Assembly (NCBI GenBank): GCA_001874335.1
Contig: MPDE01000004.1
Location: 62,001-126,000, forward strand
DNA length: 64,000 nt
Source of the DNA: Bacteroidetes bacterium MedPE-SWsnd-G2
Lineage (GTDB): Bacteria > Bacteroidota > Bacteroidia > Flavobacteriales > Flavobacteriaceae
Direction of reading: 5' to 3'
In this document: positions 1 to 9,121 of the stretch, piece after piece
Layout: each line of letters opens with the position of its first letter
Numbering within the stretch: the first letter of the stretch is position 1
The notes under the pieces: generated by a model
Database searches by the model: none
The model's input: the letters and a program-made list of their open reading frames with translations, nothing else
Told to the model about the DNA's origin: nothing
Position numbers and translations under genes: made by a program

Positions 1-1057
1 AATTTTGGTGAAATCTAAATCGGAATATGGCTTACTTTATATCAAAGCATCCCAAGACACCACAAAGCTTTATGAAGATGTTGTGTTTTTTACTGAGGAT
101 TCACCTTCTTTAAGTGTGATAGGAGATTTAGAAGATAAATTAGAAAAGCAATTTACAGACATTCAATTGGTTCAGAATGGGGTAGATATTGATAAAATAG
201 AAACCTCTAAAGTGAGTGTTTCCATTAATCAGGAAACCTACTCTGGAGAGACCACATCTAAAATAGATAATATTTTAAAGCTGGCATTTGGAGGCATTGC
301 GGGTTACCTGTTATTTATGTTCATTATTATATACGGAAATATGATTATGAGGAGCGTAATAGAGGAAAAAACAAGTAGAATTATTGAAATCATTATTTCG
401 TCTGTAAAACCAATTCAGCTAATGATGGGGAAAATAATTGGTACTTCTCTCGCTGGGATTACTCAATTTGTAATTTGGGTGGTTTTAGGTTTTGTATTTA
501 TGAGTGTGTTTTCTGTGGTGTTTGATATCGATTTTTCTAACGTAAAAACACCGCAACAAGAAATGGTTGAGCAAACTATGCAATCGGGAGAACTTCAGTC
601 CCAAATGCAGGATGTCATGGTTGCATTTTACAACCTACCGATTACTAATTTAATAGTCGCCTTTATTTTCTTTTTTATTGGAGGATACTTATTGTATAGT
701 TCACTTTATGCAGCTATAGGTGCTGCTGTTGATAATGAAACGGATACGCAGCAATTTATGTTGCCTATTTTAATGCCGTTAATATTGGCGGTTTATGTTG
801 GTGTATTTACGGTAATTGAAGATCCTCACGGCACAGTATCTACTGTGTTTTCTTTTATTCCATTCACATCACCTGTAGTAATGCTTATGCGTATTCCATT
901 TGGAGTACCAATATGGCAACAATTGTTGTCATTAGGATTGCTGATTGGTACATTTACATTTACAGTTTGGTTTGCCGCCAAAATTTATAGAGTTGGGATT
1001 TTAATGTATGGTAAAAAACCAAGCTATAAAGAACTATATAAATGGTTAAGATATTAA
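1..1057 (+). CDS. ABC-2 type exporter permease, 5'-truncated by the window edge
   Basis: This is the C-terminal part (about 350 residues) of a membrane permease of the ABC-2/NatB type. The reading frame is open to the first base of the window, so the true start lies outside; the in-frame TTG near base 5 should not be taken as the start. After a soluble extracellular-type stretch (about residues 1-90) come at least five hydrophobic segments. Between the first two is the family signature MRSVIEEKTSRIIEIIISS, a short cytoplasmic coupling region found in NatB-like permeases. Such permeases pair with an ATPase to export ions, drugs or lipids; the ATPase gene is presumably just upstream, outside the window. 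The next gene starts 1 base after the stop, so the two are very likely cotranscribed. The substrate cannot be inferred. Confidence 0.85.
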   Translation, partial: ILVKSKSEYGLLYIKASQDTTKLYEDVVFFTEDSPSLSVIGDLEDKLEKQFTDIQLVQNGVDIDKIETSKVSVSINQETYSGETTSKIDNILKLAFGGIAGYLLFMFIIIYGNMIMRSVIEEKTSRIIEIIISSVKPIQLMMGKIIGTSLAGITQFVIWVVLGFVFMSVFSVVFDIDFSNVKTPQQEMVEQTMQSGELQSQMQDVMVAFYNLPITNLIVAFIFFFIGGYLLYSSLYAAIGAAVDNETDTQQFMLPILMPLILAVYVGVFTVIEDPHGTVSTVFSFIPFTSPVVMLMRIPFGVPIWQQLLSLGLLIGTFTFTVWFAAKIYRVGILMYGKKPSYKELYKWLRY

Positions 1058-1058
1058 C

Positions 1059-1889
1059 ATGGATAAATTAAAAGCAATTTTAGATTATTCTATTGAATTC
1101 ACTGATGGTGTTACCATGAGTGTCAGGGATTTGGTGATTTTAATCGCTGTATTATTACTCGCCAAATACCTAATTCGGTTTATTCGAAATTTAGTCACTC
1201 GTAAGCTAGATGAAACCGATAGAATGAAGTTTAGAGCTGTGTTTTCATATAGTTCATGGTTTATTTACATCATAATATTTTTGGTGACGTTTCATACATT
1301 GGGGGTAAATGTCACCGGTATATTTGCAGCGTCAGCAGCATTGTTAATAGGTGTTGGTTTGGCGCTTCAAACGCTTTTTCAAGATATTATATCTGGTATG
1401 TTTATTTTGATTGATAAATCGGTTTCTGCCGGAGATATTATCGAATTAGAAGGTAAAATAGGCCGTGTAGAAGAAATCACACTTAGATCAACAAGAGCAG
1501 TAACACGAGATAATAAGGTGTTAATAATACCTAATCATTTATTCCTAACAAATAGCCTTTTTAATCACACTCAAAATAATAAAAACACAAGAGAAAGCGT
1601 TGAGGTTGGAGTGGCCTATGGCAGCGATTTAGAATTAGTAAGTACAATATTAATTGAGGTTGCAAAAAGTCATAATAAGGTATTGAAAAAGCCTGCTCCA
1701 AAAGTAATGTTTACACAATTTGGAGATAGCTCATTAAATTTCAAATTATGGTTTACTATTAGTGATAGCTTTAAATCTGAGTTTACAAAAAGTGACTTGA
1801 GATTTGAAATTGATAAAAAGTTTAGAGAACAAAACATAAGCATTCCATTTCCGCAAAGAGATGTTCATGTTTATAAAAATATAGATTAG
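1059..1889 (+). CDS. MscS-family mechanosensitive ion channel
   Basis: A 276-residue small-conductance mechanosensitive channel protein, expected to open in the inner membrane on hypo-osmotic shock and release solutes. There are about three N-terminal transmembrane segments (roughly residues 22-40, 65-83 and 87-110). The third is the Gly/Ala-rich pore helix (AASAALLIGVGLALQTLF), followed by the conserved QDIISGMFIL stretch and the beta domain with VGRVEEITLRST-like sequence (IGRVEEITLRSTRAV) and PNHLF. The cytoplasmic alpha/beta domain occupies the C-terminal third. The length is typical of compact MscS proteins. The gene lies 1 base after the ABC permease and 5 bases before a response regulator, in a tight operon. 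Confidence 0.93.
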   Translation: MDKLKAILDYSIEFTDGVTMSVRDLVILIAVLLLAKYLIRFIRNLVTRKLDETDRMKFRAVFSYSSWFIYIIIFLVTFHTLGVNVTGIFAASAALLIGVGLALQTLFQDIISGMFILIDKSVSAGDIIELEGKIGRVEEITLRSTRAVTRDNKVLIIPNHLFLTNSLFNHTQNNKNTRESVEVGVAYGSDLELVSTILIEVAKSHNKVLKKPAPKVMFTQFGDSSLNFKLWFTISDSFKSEFTKSDLRFEIDKKFREQNISIPFPQRDVHVYKNID

Positions 1890-1894
1890 CAATT

Positions 1895-3058
1895 ATGCCA
1901 AAAATATTAGTCATTGAAGACGAAGCGGCTATACGTCGCGTATTAGTGAAAATTTTATCAGAAGAAAACGATACCTACAATGTTCAAGAAGCTGAAGATG
2001 GATTGGTTGGAATTGAAAAAATAAAGAAAGAAGATTTCGATTTGGTTTTATGTGATATCAAAATGCCAAAAATGGATGGGGTTGAAGTGCTTGAAGCCGC
2101 AAAACTTATTAAACCAGAAATTCCTATTGTTATGATTTCAGGTCATGGCGATTTGGATACGGCTGTGAACACAATGCGTTTAGGTGCCTTTGATTATATT
2201 TCTAAACCACCAGATTTAAATAGACTTTTAAATACGGTTAGAAATGCGCTTGATAGAAAGGAACTTGTTGTTGAAAACAAACGCTTAAAAAAGAAAGTCA
2301 ATAAAAAATATGAGATGATTGGTGAATCTGGTGCCATCAATCAAATTAAAGATATTATTGAAAAAGTGGCCGCTACAGATGCTAGAGTTTTAATTACTGG
2401 ACCTAACGGAACGGGTAAAGAGCTTGTGGCGCATTGGGTGCATGATAAAAGTGATAGAGCAAAAGGCGCTATGATTGAAGTGAATTGTGCTGCAATTCCT
2501 TCTGAGTTAATTGAAAGTGAATTGTTTGGTCATGTGAAGGGTGCTTTTACGTCGGCTGTAAAAGATAGAGCAGGGAAATTTGAAGCTGCAAATAAAGGAA
2601 CCATTTTTCTTGATGAAATTGGAGATATGAGTTTGTCTGCTCAAGCCAAGGTGTTACGTGCATTGCAAGAAAATAGAATTCAACGTGTGGGCAGTGACAA
2701 AGACATTAAAGTGGATGTTAGAGTAATTGCAGCCACTAATAAAAATTTAAAAAAGGAAATAGAGGAAGGGCGATTTAGAGAAGACTTGTATCATAGATTG
2801 GCAGTGATTTTAATAAAAGTACCTGCTTTAAATGATAGGAGAGAAGATATTCCTCTATTGGTAAATCACTTCACAAAGAAAATAGCTCAAGAACAAGGTA
2901 CAACCGAAAAATCATTTTCGGACGAAGCGATTAAGCTACTGCAAGAATATGATTGGACAGGGAATATTAGAGAGCTTAGAAATGTAATTGAGCGATTGCT
3001 AATTTTAGGAGAAGCTATAGTCAGTGAGAATGATGTAAAGTTGTTTGCTTCTAAATAG
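1895..3058 (+). CDS. Sigma-54-type AAA+ response regulator lacking a DNA-binding domain
   Basis: A 387-residue NtrC-like two-component regulator. The receiver domain (about 1-120) has the acidic pair E8/D9, phosphoacceptor D54 in LVLCDIKMPKMDG, the S in MISGHGD and the K in YISKPPD. The AAA+ domain (about 140-380) has Walker A GPNGTGKE near residue 169, Walker B GTIFLDEIGDM and a lid with WTGNIREL. The sigma-54 contact loop reads GAFTSA where most family members have GAFTGA. The protein stops about 20 residues after the lid, so the usual C-terminal Fis-type helix-turn-helix is missing. It may therefore act from solution or through a partner. No histidine kinase is adjacent. Third gene of the operon beginning upstream of the window. 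Confidence 0.92.
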   Translation: MPKILVIEDEAAIRRVLVKILSEENDTYNVQEAEDGLVGIEKIKKEDFDLVLCDIKMPKMDGVEVLEAAKLIKPEIPIVMISGHGDLDTAVNTMRLGAFDYISKPPDLNRLLNTVRNALDRKELVVENKRLKKKVNKKYEMIGESGAINQIKDIIEKVAATDARVLITGPNGTGKELVAHWVHDKSDRAKGAMIEVNCAAIPSELIESELFGHVKGAFTSAVKDRAGKFEAANKGTIFLDEIGDMSLSAQAKVLRALQENRIQRVGSDKDIKVDVRVIAATNKNLKKEIEEGRFREDLYHRLAVILIKVPALNDRREDIPLLVNHFTKKIAQEQGTTEKSFSDEAIKLLQEYDWTGNIRELRNVIERLLILGEAIVSENDVKLFASK

Positions 3059-3131
3059 TTACCCGAGTAATTCTAAAACTATTCTGCTATTAATTTTATT
3101 ATCTTTAAATAGAATTAACAACACTTAAACC

Positions 3132-4013
3132 ATGAAGTATATAAATATTGAAGACTTTAAAATAACAGAACCTGTTTCTATAGCAGATTGTCCGACACGA
3201 ATAGAGTTAGATGCTGCAACAGATCGTGTTGAAAAGAAACAAGAAAAGCTTAGGGTTAGGTTAGGAAAACTTCAAGATGAACTATATGCTCATGGTAAAT
3301 ACTCAGTGTTAGTCTGCTTGCAAGGAATGGATACCGCAGGTAAGGATTCATTAATAAGAGAAGTGTTCAAAGATTTTAATGCTCGTGGGGTTGTTGTCCA
3401 TAGTTTTAAACAGCCCACCAGTTTAGAATTGGGGTATGATTATTTATGGCGGCATATTATTGCTTTACCCCCGAGAGGGAAATTTGGTGTGTTTAATAGA
3501 ACGCATTACGAAAATCTTTTAGTGACACGCGTTCATCCTGAGTACATTTTAAACGAAAATATTCCTGGTATTAATTCGGTTGATGATATAGATGATGATT
3601 TTTGGGAAGCGAGATTTGATCAGGTTAATAATTTTGAAAAGCATATCACCGACAACGGTACTATTGTGTTTAAGTTCTTTTTAAATTTATCAAAAGAAGA
3701 GCAAAGACATCGCTTATTACGTCGATTAGAAAAGCGAAAAAAGCATTGGAAATTTTCTCCTGCCGATATGAAAGAAAGAAAGCTATGGGAAAAGTACCAG
3801 TGGTGCTTTGAAGAAATTTTAAATAAAACGTCTAAACCCAATGCATATTGGTATAATATCCCGGCAGATGACAAACCCGTTGCAAGATATTTGGTGACGA
3901 AAATTATGTATGATACCTTGAAAACATACACAGATATAAAAGAGCCGGAATTAGACCCTAAAGTTGAAGCGCGATTGGACGAGTATATGGATATTCTTAA
4001 TAAAGAAGAATAA
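3132..4013 (+). CDS. Polyphosphate kinase 2 family protein (PPK2)
   Basis: A 293-residue cytoplasmic PPK2-family enzyme, which moves phosphate between polyphosphate and nucleotides. Walker A is seen as LQGMDTAGKDS near residue 65. Further family landmarks are FNRTHYENLLVTRVHPE near residue 120, a lid-type run HRLLRRLEKRKKHWKFS and the following MKERKLWEKYQ. The length is that of a single-domain PPK2. Which subclass it belongs to (AMP-, ADP- or NMP/NDP-phosphorylating) cannot be decided by eye. A 73-base AT-rich gap separates it from the response regulator, so it may have its own promoter, but I do not see a convincing one. ATG start with good N-terminal agreement with the family. Confidence 0.92.
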   Translation: MKYINIEDFKITEPVSIADCPTRIELDAATDRVEKKQEKLRVRLGKLQDELYAHGKYSVLVCLQGMDTAGKDSLIREVFKDFNARGVVVHSFKQPTSLELGYDYLWRHIIALPPRGKFGVFNRTHYENLLVTRVHPEYILNENIPGINSVDDIDDDFWEARFDQVNNFEKHITDNGTIVFKFFLNLSKEEQRHRLLRRLEKRKKHWKFSPADMKERKLWEKYQWCFEEILNKTSKPNAYWYNIPADDKPVARYLVTKIMYDTLKTYTDIKEPELDPKVEARLDEYMDILNKEE

Positions 4014-4064
4014 TCTTAAGTTTTACCAGCCTGCTTCATTTTTAATAAATCAAACCAGAATTTT

Positions 4065-5468
4065 ATGAAAATTATATTTACCCTTTCTTTACTTTGGATA
4101 GGCCTTAGTGGTTATGCTCAAGATGATAAAGAAGTAATGGCAAGCATCTATAAAAATGCACTTACCCAAGGCGAAAGCTATGAATGGCTAAGGCATTTGT
4201 CAAATGAAATTGGAGGGCGACTTTCAGGATCATTGAATGCTGAAAGAGCGGTTAATTATACCAAAGAAGAGCTTGATAAATTGGGGCTGGATAAGGTCTG
4301 GTTGCAACCTGTTATGGTGCCTAGATGGGTAAGAGGTACGCCTGAATTTGCATTTATAGAAACCGCTCCTGGGAAATCAATTAATGTCAATATTTGCGCT
4401 TTAGGAGGATCTGTAGCAACACCTGCAGGCGGACTGAAAGCCAATGTTATTGAAGTGTCATCTTTAGAGGAGTTAAAAACCTTAGGAACAGAAAAAATTA
4501 AGGGAAAAATAGTGTTTTTTAATAGACCAATGCAAGCCGATTTAATACACACTTTTGAAGCCTATGGCGGTTGCGTTGATCAAAGATATGCTGGTGCGAT
4601 GGAAGCTGCCAAGTATGGCGCTTCTGGTGTTATTGTGCGCTCCATGAATTTAAGAATGGACGATTTTCCTCATACGGGTAGCATGAGTTATGGTGATTTA
4701 CCTAATAATAAAAGAATACCCTCTGCTGCAATAAGTACTAATGATGCCGAGAAGCTTAGCAGTATGTTGGGAATAGATTCAAACATTAAATTTTACTTCA
4801 GACAGAATTGTAAACAATTAAAAGATGTGCAATCTTATAATGTGATTGGTGAAATTACAGGCTCAGAAAAGCCTAATGAGTATATGATTGTGGGTGGACA
4901 TTTAGATTCTTGGGATTTAGGTGATGGGTCTCATGATGATGGTGCGGGAGTTGTTCAATCTATGGAGGTTCTGAGGTTGTTGCAATTATCAGGAATAAAA
5001 CCAAAAAGGTCAATAAGAGTAGTGCTATTCATGAATGAAGAAAATGGATTAAGAGGCGGAAATAAATATGCAGAAGTAGCGAAAGCTAAAAATGAAAACC
5101 ACGTATTTGCATTAGAAAGTGATTCTGGTGGATTTACACCAAGGGGGTTTTCGTTTGATTGTAGTGATGCGCAGTTTAATAAGGTATTGGGATGGCAACC
5201 GCTATTCAAACCTTATTTAATTCATTATTTTGAAAAAGGTGGTAGTGGAGCAGATATTGGGCCTCTGAAAGATGACGGGATTATTTTGGCAGGATTAAGG
5301 CCAGATTCCCAGCGTTATTTTGATCATCACCATGCTAGTAATGATACCTTTGATGCAGTTAATAAACGAGAATTAGAACTTGGTGCAGCAACTATGACGG
5401 CTTTGGTATATTTATTTGATAAATATGGTACTGCACCAATTAGCAACGTTAATGAGCTTAAAAATTAG
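4065..5468 (+). CDS. Secreted M28-family zinc peptidase (carboxypeptidase Q-like)
   Basis: A 467-residue exported metallopeptidase. An N-terminal signal peptide (MKIIFTLSLLWIGLSGYAQ) is followed by a protease-associated-type insert and the M28 catalytic core. Metal and catalytic residues are visible in GGHLDSWDLGDGSHDDGAG near residue 277 (His and Asp ligands), NEENGLRGG near 324 (catalytic Glu pair), SGGADIG-like sequence (GSGADIGPL) and a late FDHHHASNDTFD that supplies the last His. The organisation and length resemble plasma glutamate carboxypeptidase/carboxypeptidase Q homologues of Bacteroidota. It probably degrades dipeptides in the periplasm or outside the cell. The next gene starts 3 bases after its stop, which suggests cotranscription. 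Confidence 0.93.
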   Translation: MKIIFTLSLLWIGLSGYAQDDKEVMASIYKNALTQGESYEWLRHLSNEIGGRLSGSLNAERAVNYTKEELDKLGLDKVWLQPVMVPRWVRGTPEFAFIETAPGKSINVNICALGGSVATPAGGLKANVIEVSSLEELKTLGTEKIKGKIVFFNRPMQADLIHTFEAYGGCVDQRYAGAMEAAKYGASGVIVRSMNLRMDDFPHTGSMSYGDLPNNKRIPSAAISTNDAEKLSSMLGIDSNIKFYFRQNCKQLKDVQSYNVIGEITGSEKPNEYMIVGGHLDSWDLGDGSHDDGAGVVQSMEVLRLLQLSGIKPKRSIRVVLFMNEENGLRGGNKYAEVAKAKNENHVFALESDSGGFTPRGFSFDCSDAQFNKVLGWQPLFKPYLIHYFEKGGSGADIGPLKDDGIILAGLRPDSQRYFDHHHASNDTFDAVNKRELELGAATMTALVYLFDKYGTAPISNVNELKN

Positions 5469-5471
5469 AAT

Positions 5472-6050
5472 ATGAAAGTCGTTTTAATCGTTGTTTTTAC
5501 TTGTTTGGGATTTAGTGCAATGGCACAAAATGAAGATTTGCCTTATTACCAAATTGAAGAAGAATCGTCGTCTTATAATGCTGGTACAATGATAGCACGT
5601 ATGATAGACGGTTTGGGGTTTAGATATTTTTGGGCTACCGAAGGTCTTACCATTTCCGATCTCGAATATAAACCGAGTGCTGAGGCAAGAAACTCAATAG
5701 AAACCATAGACCATATTTTAAATTTATCGAATACTATTTTATTTACTGCTAAAAATAAATCGGTAGAAGGTATAAACCTATCAGAATTAAGTTTTGATGA
5801 AAAGAGAGCATTGACCTTACAAAATTTAAAAGCAGCTTCCAATCTGTTTGAAGCCAATACTAACGTATCTCAGAATGAAATTATATTTGGTTCCGGAGAA
5901 AATATTAGAAAATTCTCTATTTGGAATATCATTAACGGACCAATTAGTGATGCAATATGGCATTGCGGTCAGATTGTTTCTTTTAGAAGGGCTTCAGGAA
6001 ACCCAATGTCTTCTAATATTAGTTTGTTAACAGGGAAGGTGAGAAGTTAG
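5472..6050 (+). CDS. Secreted DinB-like four-helix protein
   Basis: A 192-residue protein with a signal peptide (MKVVLIVVFTCLGFSAMAQ), so exported. The mature part looks like the DinB/YfiT-type four-helix bundle: an N-terminal helix with GFRYFWATEGL, a central DHILNLSNTILF, and a C-terminal AIWHCGQIVSFRRASGNP, which resembles the last metal-binding helix of DinB-like proteins. Two of the usual three His ligands are plausible (in DHIL and WHCGQ); the third is not obvious. The biochemical role of exported DinB-like proteins is not established. The gene follows the M28 peptidase by 3 bases and is probably translated from the same mRNA. Confidence 0.7.
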   Translation: MKVVLIVVFTCLGFSAMAQNEDLPYYQIEEESSSYNAGTMIARMIDGLGFRYFWATEGLTISDLEYKPSAEARNSIETIDHILNLSNTILFTAKNKSVEGINLSELSFDEKRALTLQNLKAASNLFEANTNVSQNEIIFGSGENIRKFSIWNIINGPISDAIWHCGQIVSFRRASGNPMSSNISLLTGKVRS

Positions 6051-6104
6051 CATCTGTTTTTTTAATGGTAAAGAATACTTATATTCACAAACCTAAAAAA
6101 AGAT

Positions 6105-6485
6105 ATGTCTTCTCAATTACTTCAAATACATCCCGTTTTACCTGTCAAAAATGTTTTGGCTGCCCTTTTCTTTTATGTTGATAAACTGGGATTTGATATT
6201 GCTTTTGCTGATGATCCCAAGTCGCCAAAATATGCAGGAGTAAGACGAGGTAATATTGAAATTCATTTGCAATGGCATGATGAATCTGAATGGGATACAA
6301 AAGTAGAACGCCCAATGCTTCGGATTCTAACTTCAAATGTTTCTGAACTGTATCAAGAACTTTCAACTAAAGATATTTTTCACTCAGAAACAAAAGTTCA
6401 AAACACTGCTTGGGGAACCCAAGAATTTGCGTTTTATGATTTGTATAAAAATGGATTGACATTTTATAACACTACCAAAGCTTAA
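6105..6485 (+). CDS. VOC-superfamily protein (glyoxalase/bleomycin resistance-like)
   Basis: A 126-residue vicinal-oxygen-chelate fold protein. It starts with the typical IHPVLPVKNVLAALFFYVDKLGFDIAF, carries an EIHLQWH strand with the metal/ligand-type His, and ends with WGTQEFAFYDLYKNGLTFY, which matches the closing beta strands of bleomycin-resistance-type members. These small dimeric proteins bind drugs or act on small molecules; the substrate cannot be read from the sequence. Separated by 54 bases from the DinB-like gene. It converges with the DUF1624 gene, with only 11 bases between the two stop codons. Confidence 0.85.
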   Translation: MSSQLLQIHPVLPVKNVLAALFFYVDKLGFDIAFADDPKSPKYAGVRRGNIEIHLQWHDESEWDTKVERPMLRILTSNVSELYQELSTKDIFHSETKVQNTAWGTQEFAFYDLYKNGLTFYNTTKA

Positions 6486-6496
6486 CTCTTGGTTTT

Positions 6497-7681
6497 TTAC
6501 AAATAGCTTAACCAGAGTTTGTGTTTGTTAAGGAGCTTGTATTTCATGTATTTGTTGCATATAGGATATAATAGTGCAATTACAAAAATCCAAACAAGAT
6601 AGACGACCTCCAACGAATAGCCAACGTTAGCTAACTCAGGATTTCCTAATTGTTGAATGGTTAAAATTAAAAGATGCCAATCTTTTCCAACCAATATTAG
6701 TCCTAAAATTGCTAAAACATGAATGACCAAAATATGCAGTAGGTAGTAGAAAAATGGAACTCTACCAAATACAATAAAAAAACTGGCAACTTTTCCTTGC
6801 CATTTTTCACTGAAGTAAAGAAATAAAAATGCAGGTCCTAAGGTAATTAAAAGGTAACTTAAGGAAGGTGGGTATTTTGAAACATTAAAAAAGGACATGA
6901 TTGTAAAGGTGGTATCTTTTTGTGATTCCCATGGCACTGGATCGCCGTAAATATTTAATACTCGAATCACAAAAAATAGTACAATAGCCCATATCCCTAA
7001 TTTTAATAAAAAATTTAATCTGTATTGTACGTTTATTTCCTTTCTAAATAAACTTCCAAAGCAATAACCTAATGCCATTACTCCAACCCATGGTATTAAT
7101 GGATAGGCGAATACTAAACCTCTATTTACGCCATATGGAACAAATGACTGTTGATGTAAAATATACCATAGAATAGACGACGGAGAATTGCCTTGATGCA
7201 CTATTGGGTCTAATAGGTTGTGACCAAAAACTAAAATCAAACCAAAAGCAATAATTACTGTTTTAGGCAAATAAATTATAGCCGATAAGAGCACCATGCA
7301 TAAGCCAATAACCCAAATAACTTGTAGTACAATAAAACTATAAGTAACATCAAAAAACCAAAAAAAGTTGTTGAATATAACTTCAACTAAAATAAGCCAA
7401 AGCCCTCTTGTAAATAGAAATTTTGCTAAGGTGGATTTGGGTTTATTCGAGCCATATAAAAAAGCCGATGTCCCTGCTAAAAAAATAAAAACTGGTGCGC
7501 AAAAGTGAGTTATGAATCGCGTGAAAAATAATTCAGGCGTAGTGGTATCCATATTGGTAGGGTCATAATTTAACCCGTTTAAATGGAAAAAATCTCTTGT
7601 ATGATCTAAGGCCATTATAACCATTACTACCCCTCTTAAGATATCTATAGAATTTATACGAGACGATTTTAATGCAACCAT
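6497..7681 (-). CDS. DUF1624/heparan-alpha-glucosaminide N-acetyltransferase-like membrane protein
   Basis: A 394-residue polytopic inner-membrane protein with about ten hydrophobic segments. The N-terminus shows the family signature RINSIDILRGVVMVIMALDH with the following TRDFFH, which marks DUF1624 and the related lysosomal HGSNAT-type acetyltransferases (the acyltransferase 3-like fold). The predicted role is acyl transfer to a surface or periplasmic glycan, but this is inferred from family resemblance only. It lies 22 bases downstream of the MBOAT gene, in line with an MBOAT-SGNH pair, so the locus may encode two membrane acyltransferases. Confidence 0.82.
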   Translation of the reverse strand: MVALKSSRINSIDILRGVVMVIMALDHTRDFFHLNGLNYDPTNMDTTTPELFFTRFITHFCAPVFIFLAGTSAFLYGSNKPKSTLAKFLFTRGLWLILVEVIFNNFFWFFDVTYSFIVLQVIWVIGLCMVLLSAIIYLPKTVIIAFGLILVFGHNLLDPIVHQGNSPSSILWYILHQQSFVPYGVNRGLVFAYPLIPWVGVMALGYCFGSLFRKEINVQYRLNFLLKLGIWAIVLFFVIRVLNIYGDPVPWESQKDTTFTIMSFFNVSKYPPSLSYLLITLGPAFLFLYFSEKWQGKVASFFIVFGRVPFFYYLLHILVIHVLAILGLILVGKDWHLLILTIQQLGNPELANVGYSLEVVYLVWIFVIALLYPICNKYMKYKLLNKHKLWLSYL

Positions 7682-7703
7682 AGTTTTATGTTTTTATAAT
7701 GTA

Positions 7704-9119
7704 TTAAAACTGAAAATAGATAAACTGTTCTCCGCTACCCTGAGCTATTAGAATAAAGAAGAGAAGTACACCCCAGATTAAGCCAAGGATCATAGGATTT
7801 GTATTTTCAGCTTTAGCTTTCATTGATGAATTTCTCATGTACCAATGGCACAAAAAAGTGACAGTAATAATAATTATGACCTTTAAAATTGCCCAGGTAT
7901 CGAGAATTTCTTCCCCTTCGGGGTTCATGAAAAACATGGATTGAAGAAGGTTTTTTGCGGTTGCAAATTCTTTAGCTCTAAAAAACACCCAAGATATGTT
8001 AACACAGGTATAGGTTAAAAGTGCGAATAGAATACCGTTCCAATTGTTTATTTTAATTTTTATGCGATTATTTAGTAAGCGTTCTACAACCAGAAAGATG
8101 CCGTGTAACGCTCCCCATACTACATAGGTCCATGCTGCTCCGTGCCAAAGACCTCCAAGAAGCATAGTGATCATTAATGCAGCATACATTCTTGTAACCC
8201 CATGTCTGTTACCTCCCAGAGGAATGTAGAGATAATCTTTAAGCCAAGAAGATAACGATATATGCCAACGTTTCCATAAATCTGAAAAACCAATGGCAGC
8301 ATAAGGATAACGGAAATTGTCGGGTAATAAGATGCCCAACATTAGAGCAATACCGATGGCACAAGTAGAATAACCTGCAAAATCAAAAAATATTTGACCA
8401 GAAAATGCTAAAGTTCCAGACCAAGCGTCCAAAATGTTTAAAACCTTATCCGATCCAAAAACATCATCTGATGTAGATGCTAACAAACTATCGGCCATTA
8501 CTACTTTCAAAAAAAGACCCACAGTTAATAGAAAGCAGCCCCATAAAAATTGATTTAAGCTTGCTTTTTTTTCGTCATAAAATTGTGAAATCAATTCTTT
8601 TGAACGTACTATCGGTCCAGCTACCAATTGAGGAAAAAATGTTACATACAATGCAAAATCTAAAAATGTTTTGGCTGGTTTATTTTTCTTATGATACAAG
8701 TCTATGGTGTATGACATGGTTTGAAAAGTGTAAAACGAAATACCCATAGGTAATATAATATCCATTGCTGGCGCTTCGTAAGACGTTCCAAATATTTGCA
8801 ATACTGCATTAAAATTTTCAAGTAGAAAATTACCATATTTGAAAAATGCTAAGAATCCTAAATTGATACATAAACTAAGAAGTAACCAGTATTTTCTTTT
8901 TTTAGCGTTTGTTTCAACCGCTAATTTTTTACCTGCTGTCCAATCGACCATAGTAGAAATCCATAGTAAAATGATTAAAGGTGGATTCCATAAGCCATAG
9001 AAGATATAACTGGATACGAGTAACATTCTTTTTTTGTTGGTCCAATTAAATAGTTTTGAATAGTAAAGTGCCAAGACTACCACTATAAAAACCATGAAAC
9101 CAAGAGAGTTAAATAACAT
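7704..9119 (-). CDS. MBOAT-family O-acyltransferase (AlgI/DltB-like)
   Basis: A 471-residue membrane-bound O-acyltransferase with about eleven hydrophobic segments. The conserved landmarks are WKRWHISLSSWLKDYLYIPL near residue 283 and the catalytic His in LLGGLWHGAAWTYVVWG near residue 328. The early segment FSLGFMVFIVV-like N-terminus (MLFNSLGFMVFIVVVLALYY) and the GISFYTFQTMSYTID stretch are typical of AlgI-type enzymes that pass acetyl groups across the inner membrane to exopolysaccharide. The stop of the SGNH-like gene lies 2 bases upstream of this start, which is the usual MBOAT-SGNH arrangement. The acceptor glycan is not identifiable from this window. Confidence 0.95.
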   Translation of the reverse strand: MLFNSLGFMVFIVVVLALYYSKLFNWTNKKRMLLVSSYIFYGLWNPPLIILLWISTMVDWTAGKKLAVETNAKKRKYWLLLSLCINLGFLAFFKYGNFLLENFNAVLQIFGTSYEAPAMDIILPMGISFYTFQTMSYTIDLYHKKNKPAKTFLDFALYVTFFPQLVAGPIVRSKELISQFYDEKKASLNQFLWGCFLLTVGLFLKVVMADSLLASTSDDVFGSDKVLNILDAWSGTLAFSGQIFFDFAGYSTCAIGIALMLGILLPDNFRYPYAAIGFSDLWKRWHISLSSWLKDYLYIPLGGNRHGVTRMYAALMITMLLGGLWHGAAWTYVVWGALHGIFLVVERLLNNRIKIKINNWNGILFALLTYTCVNISWVFFRAKEFATAKNLLQSMFFMNPEGEEILDTWAILKVIIIITVTFLCHWYMRNSSMKAKAENTNPMILGLIWGVLLFFILIAQGSGEQFIYFQF

Positions 9120-9121
9120 AA

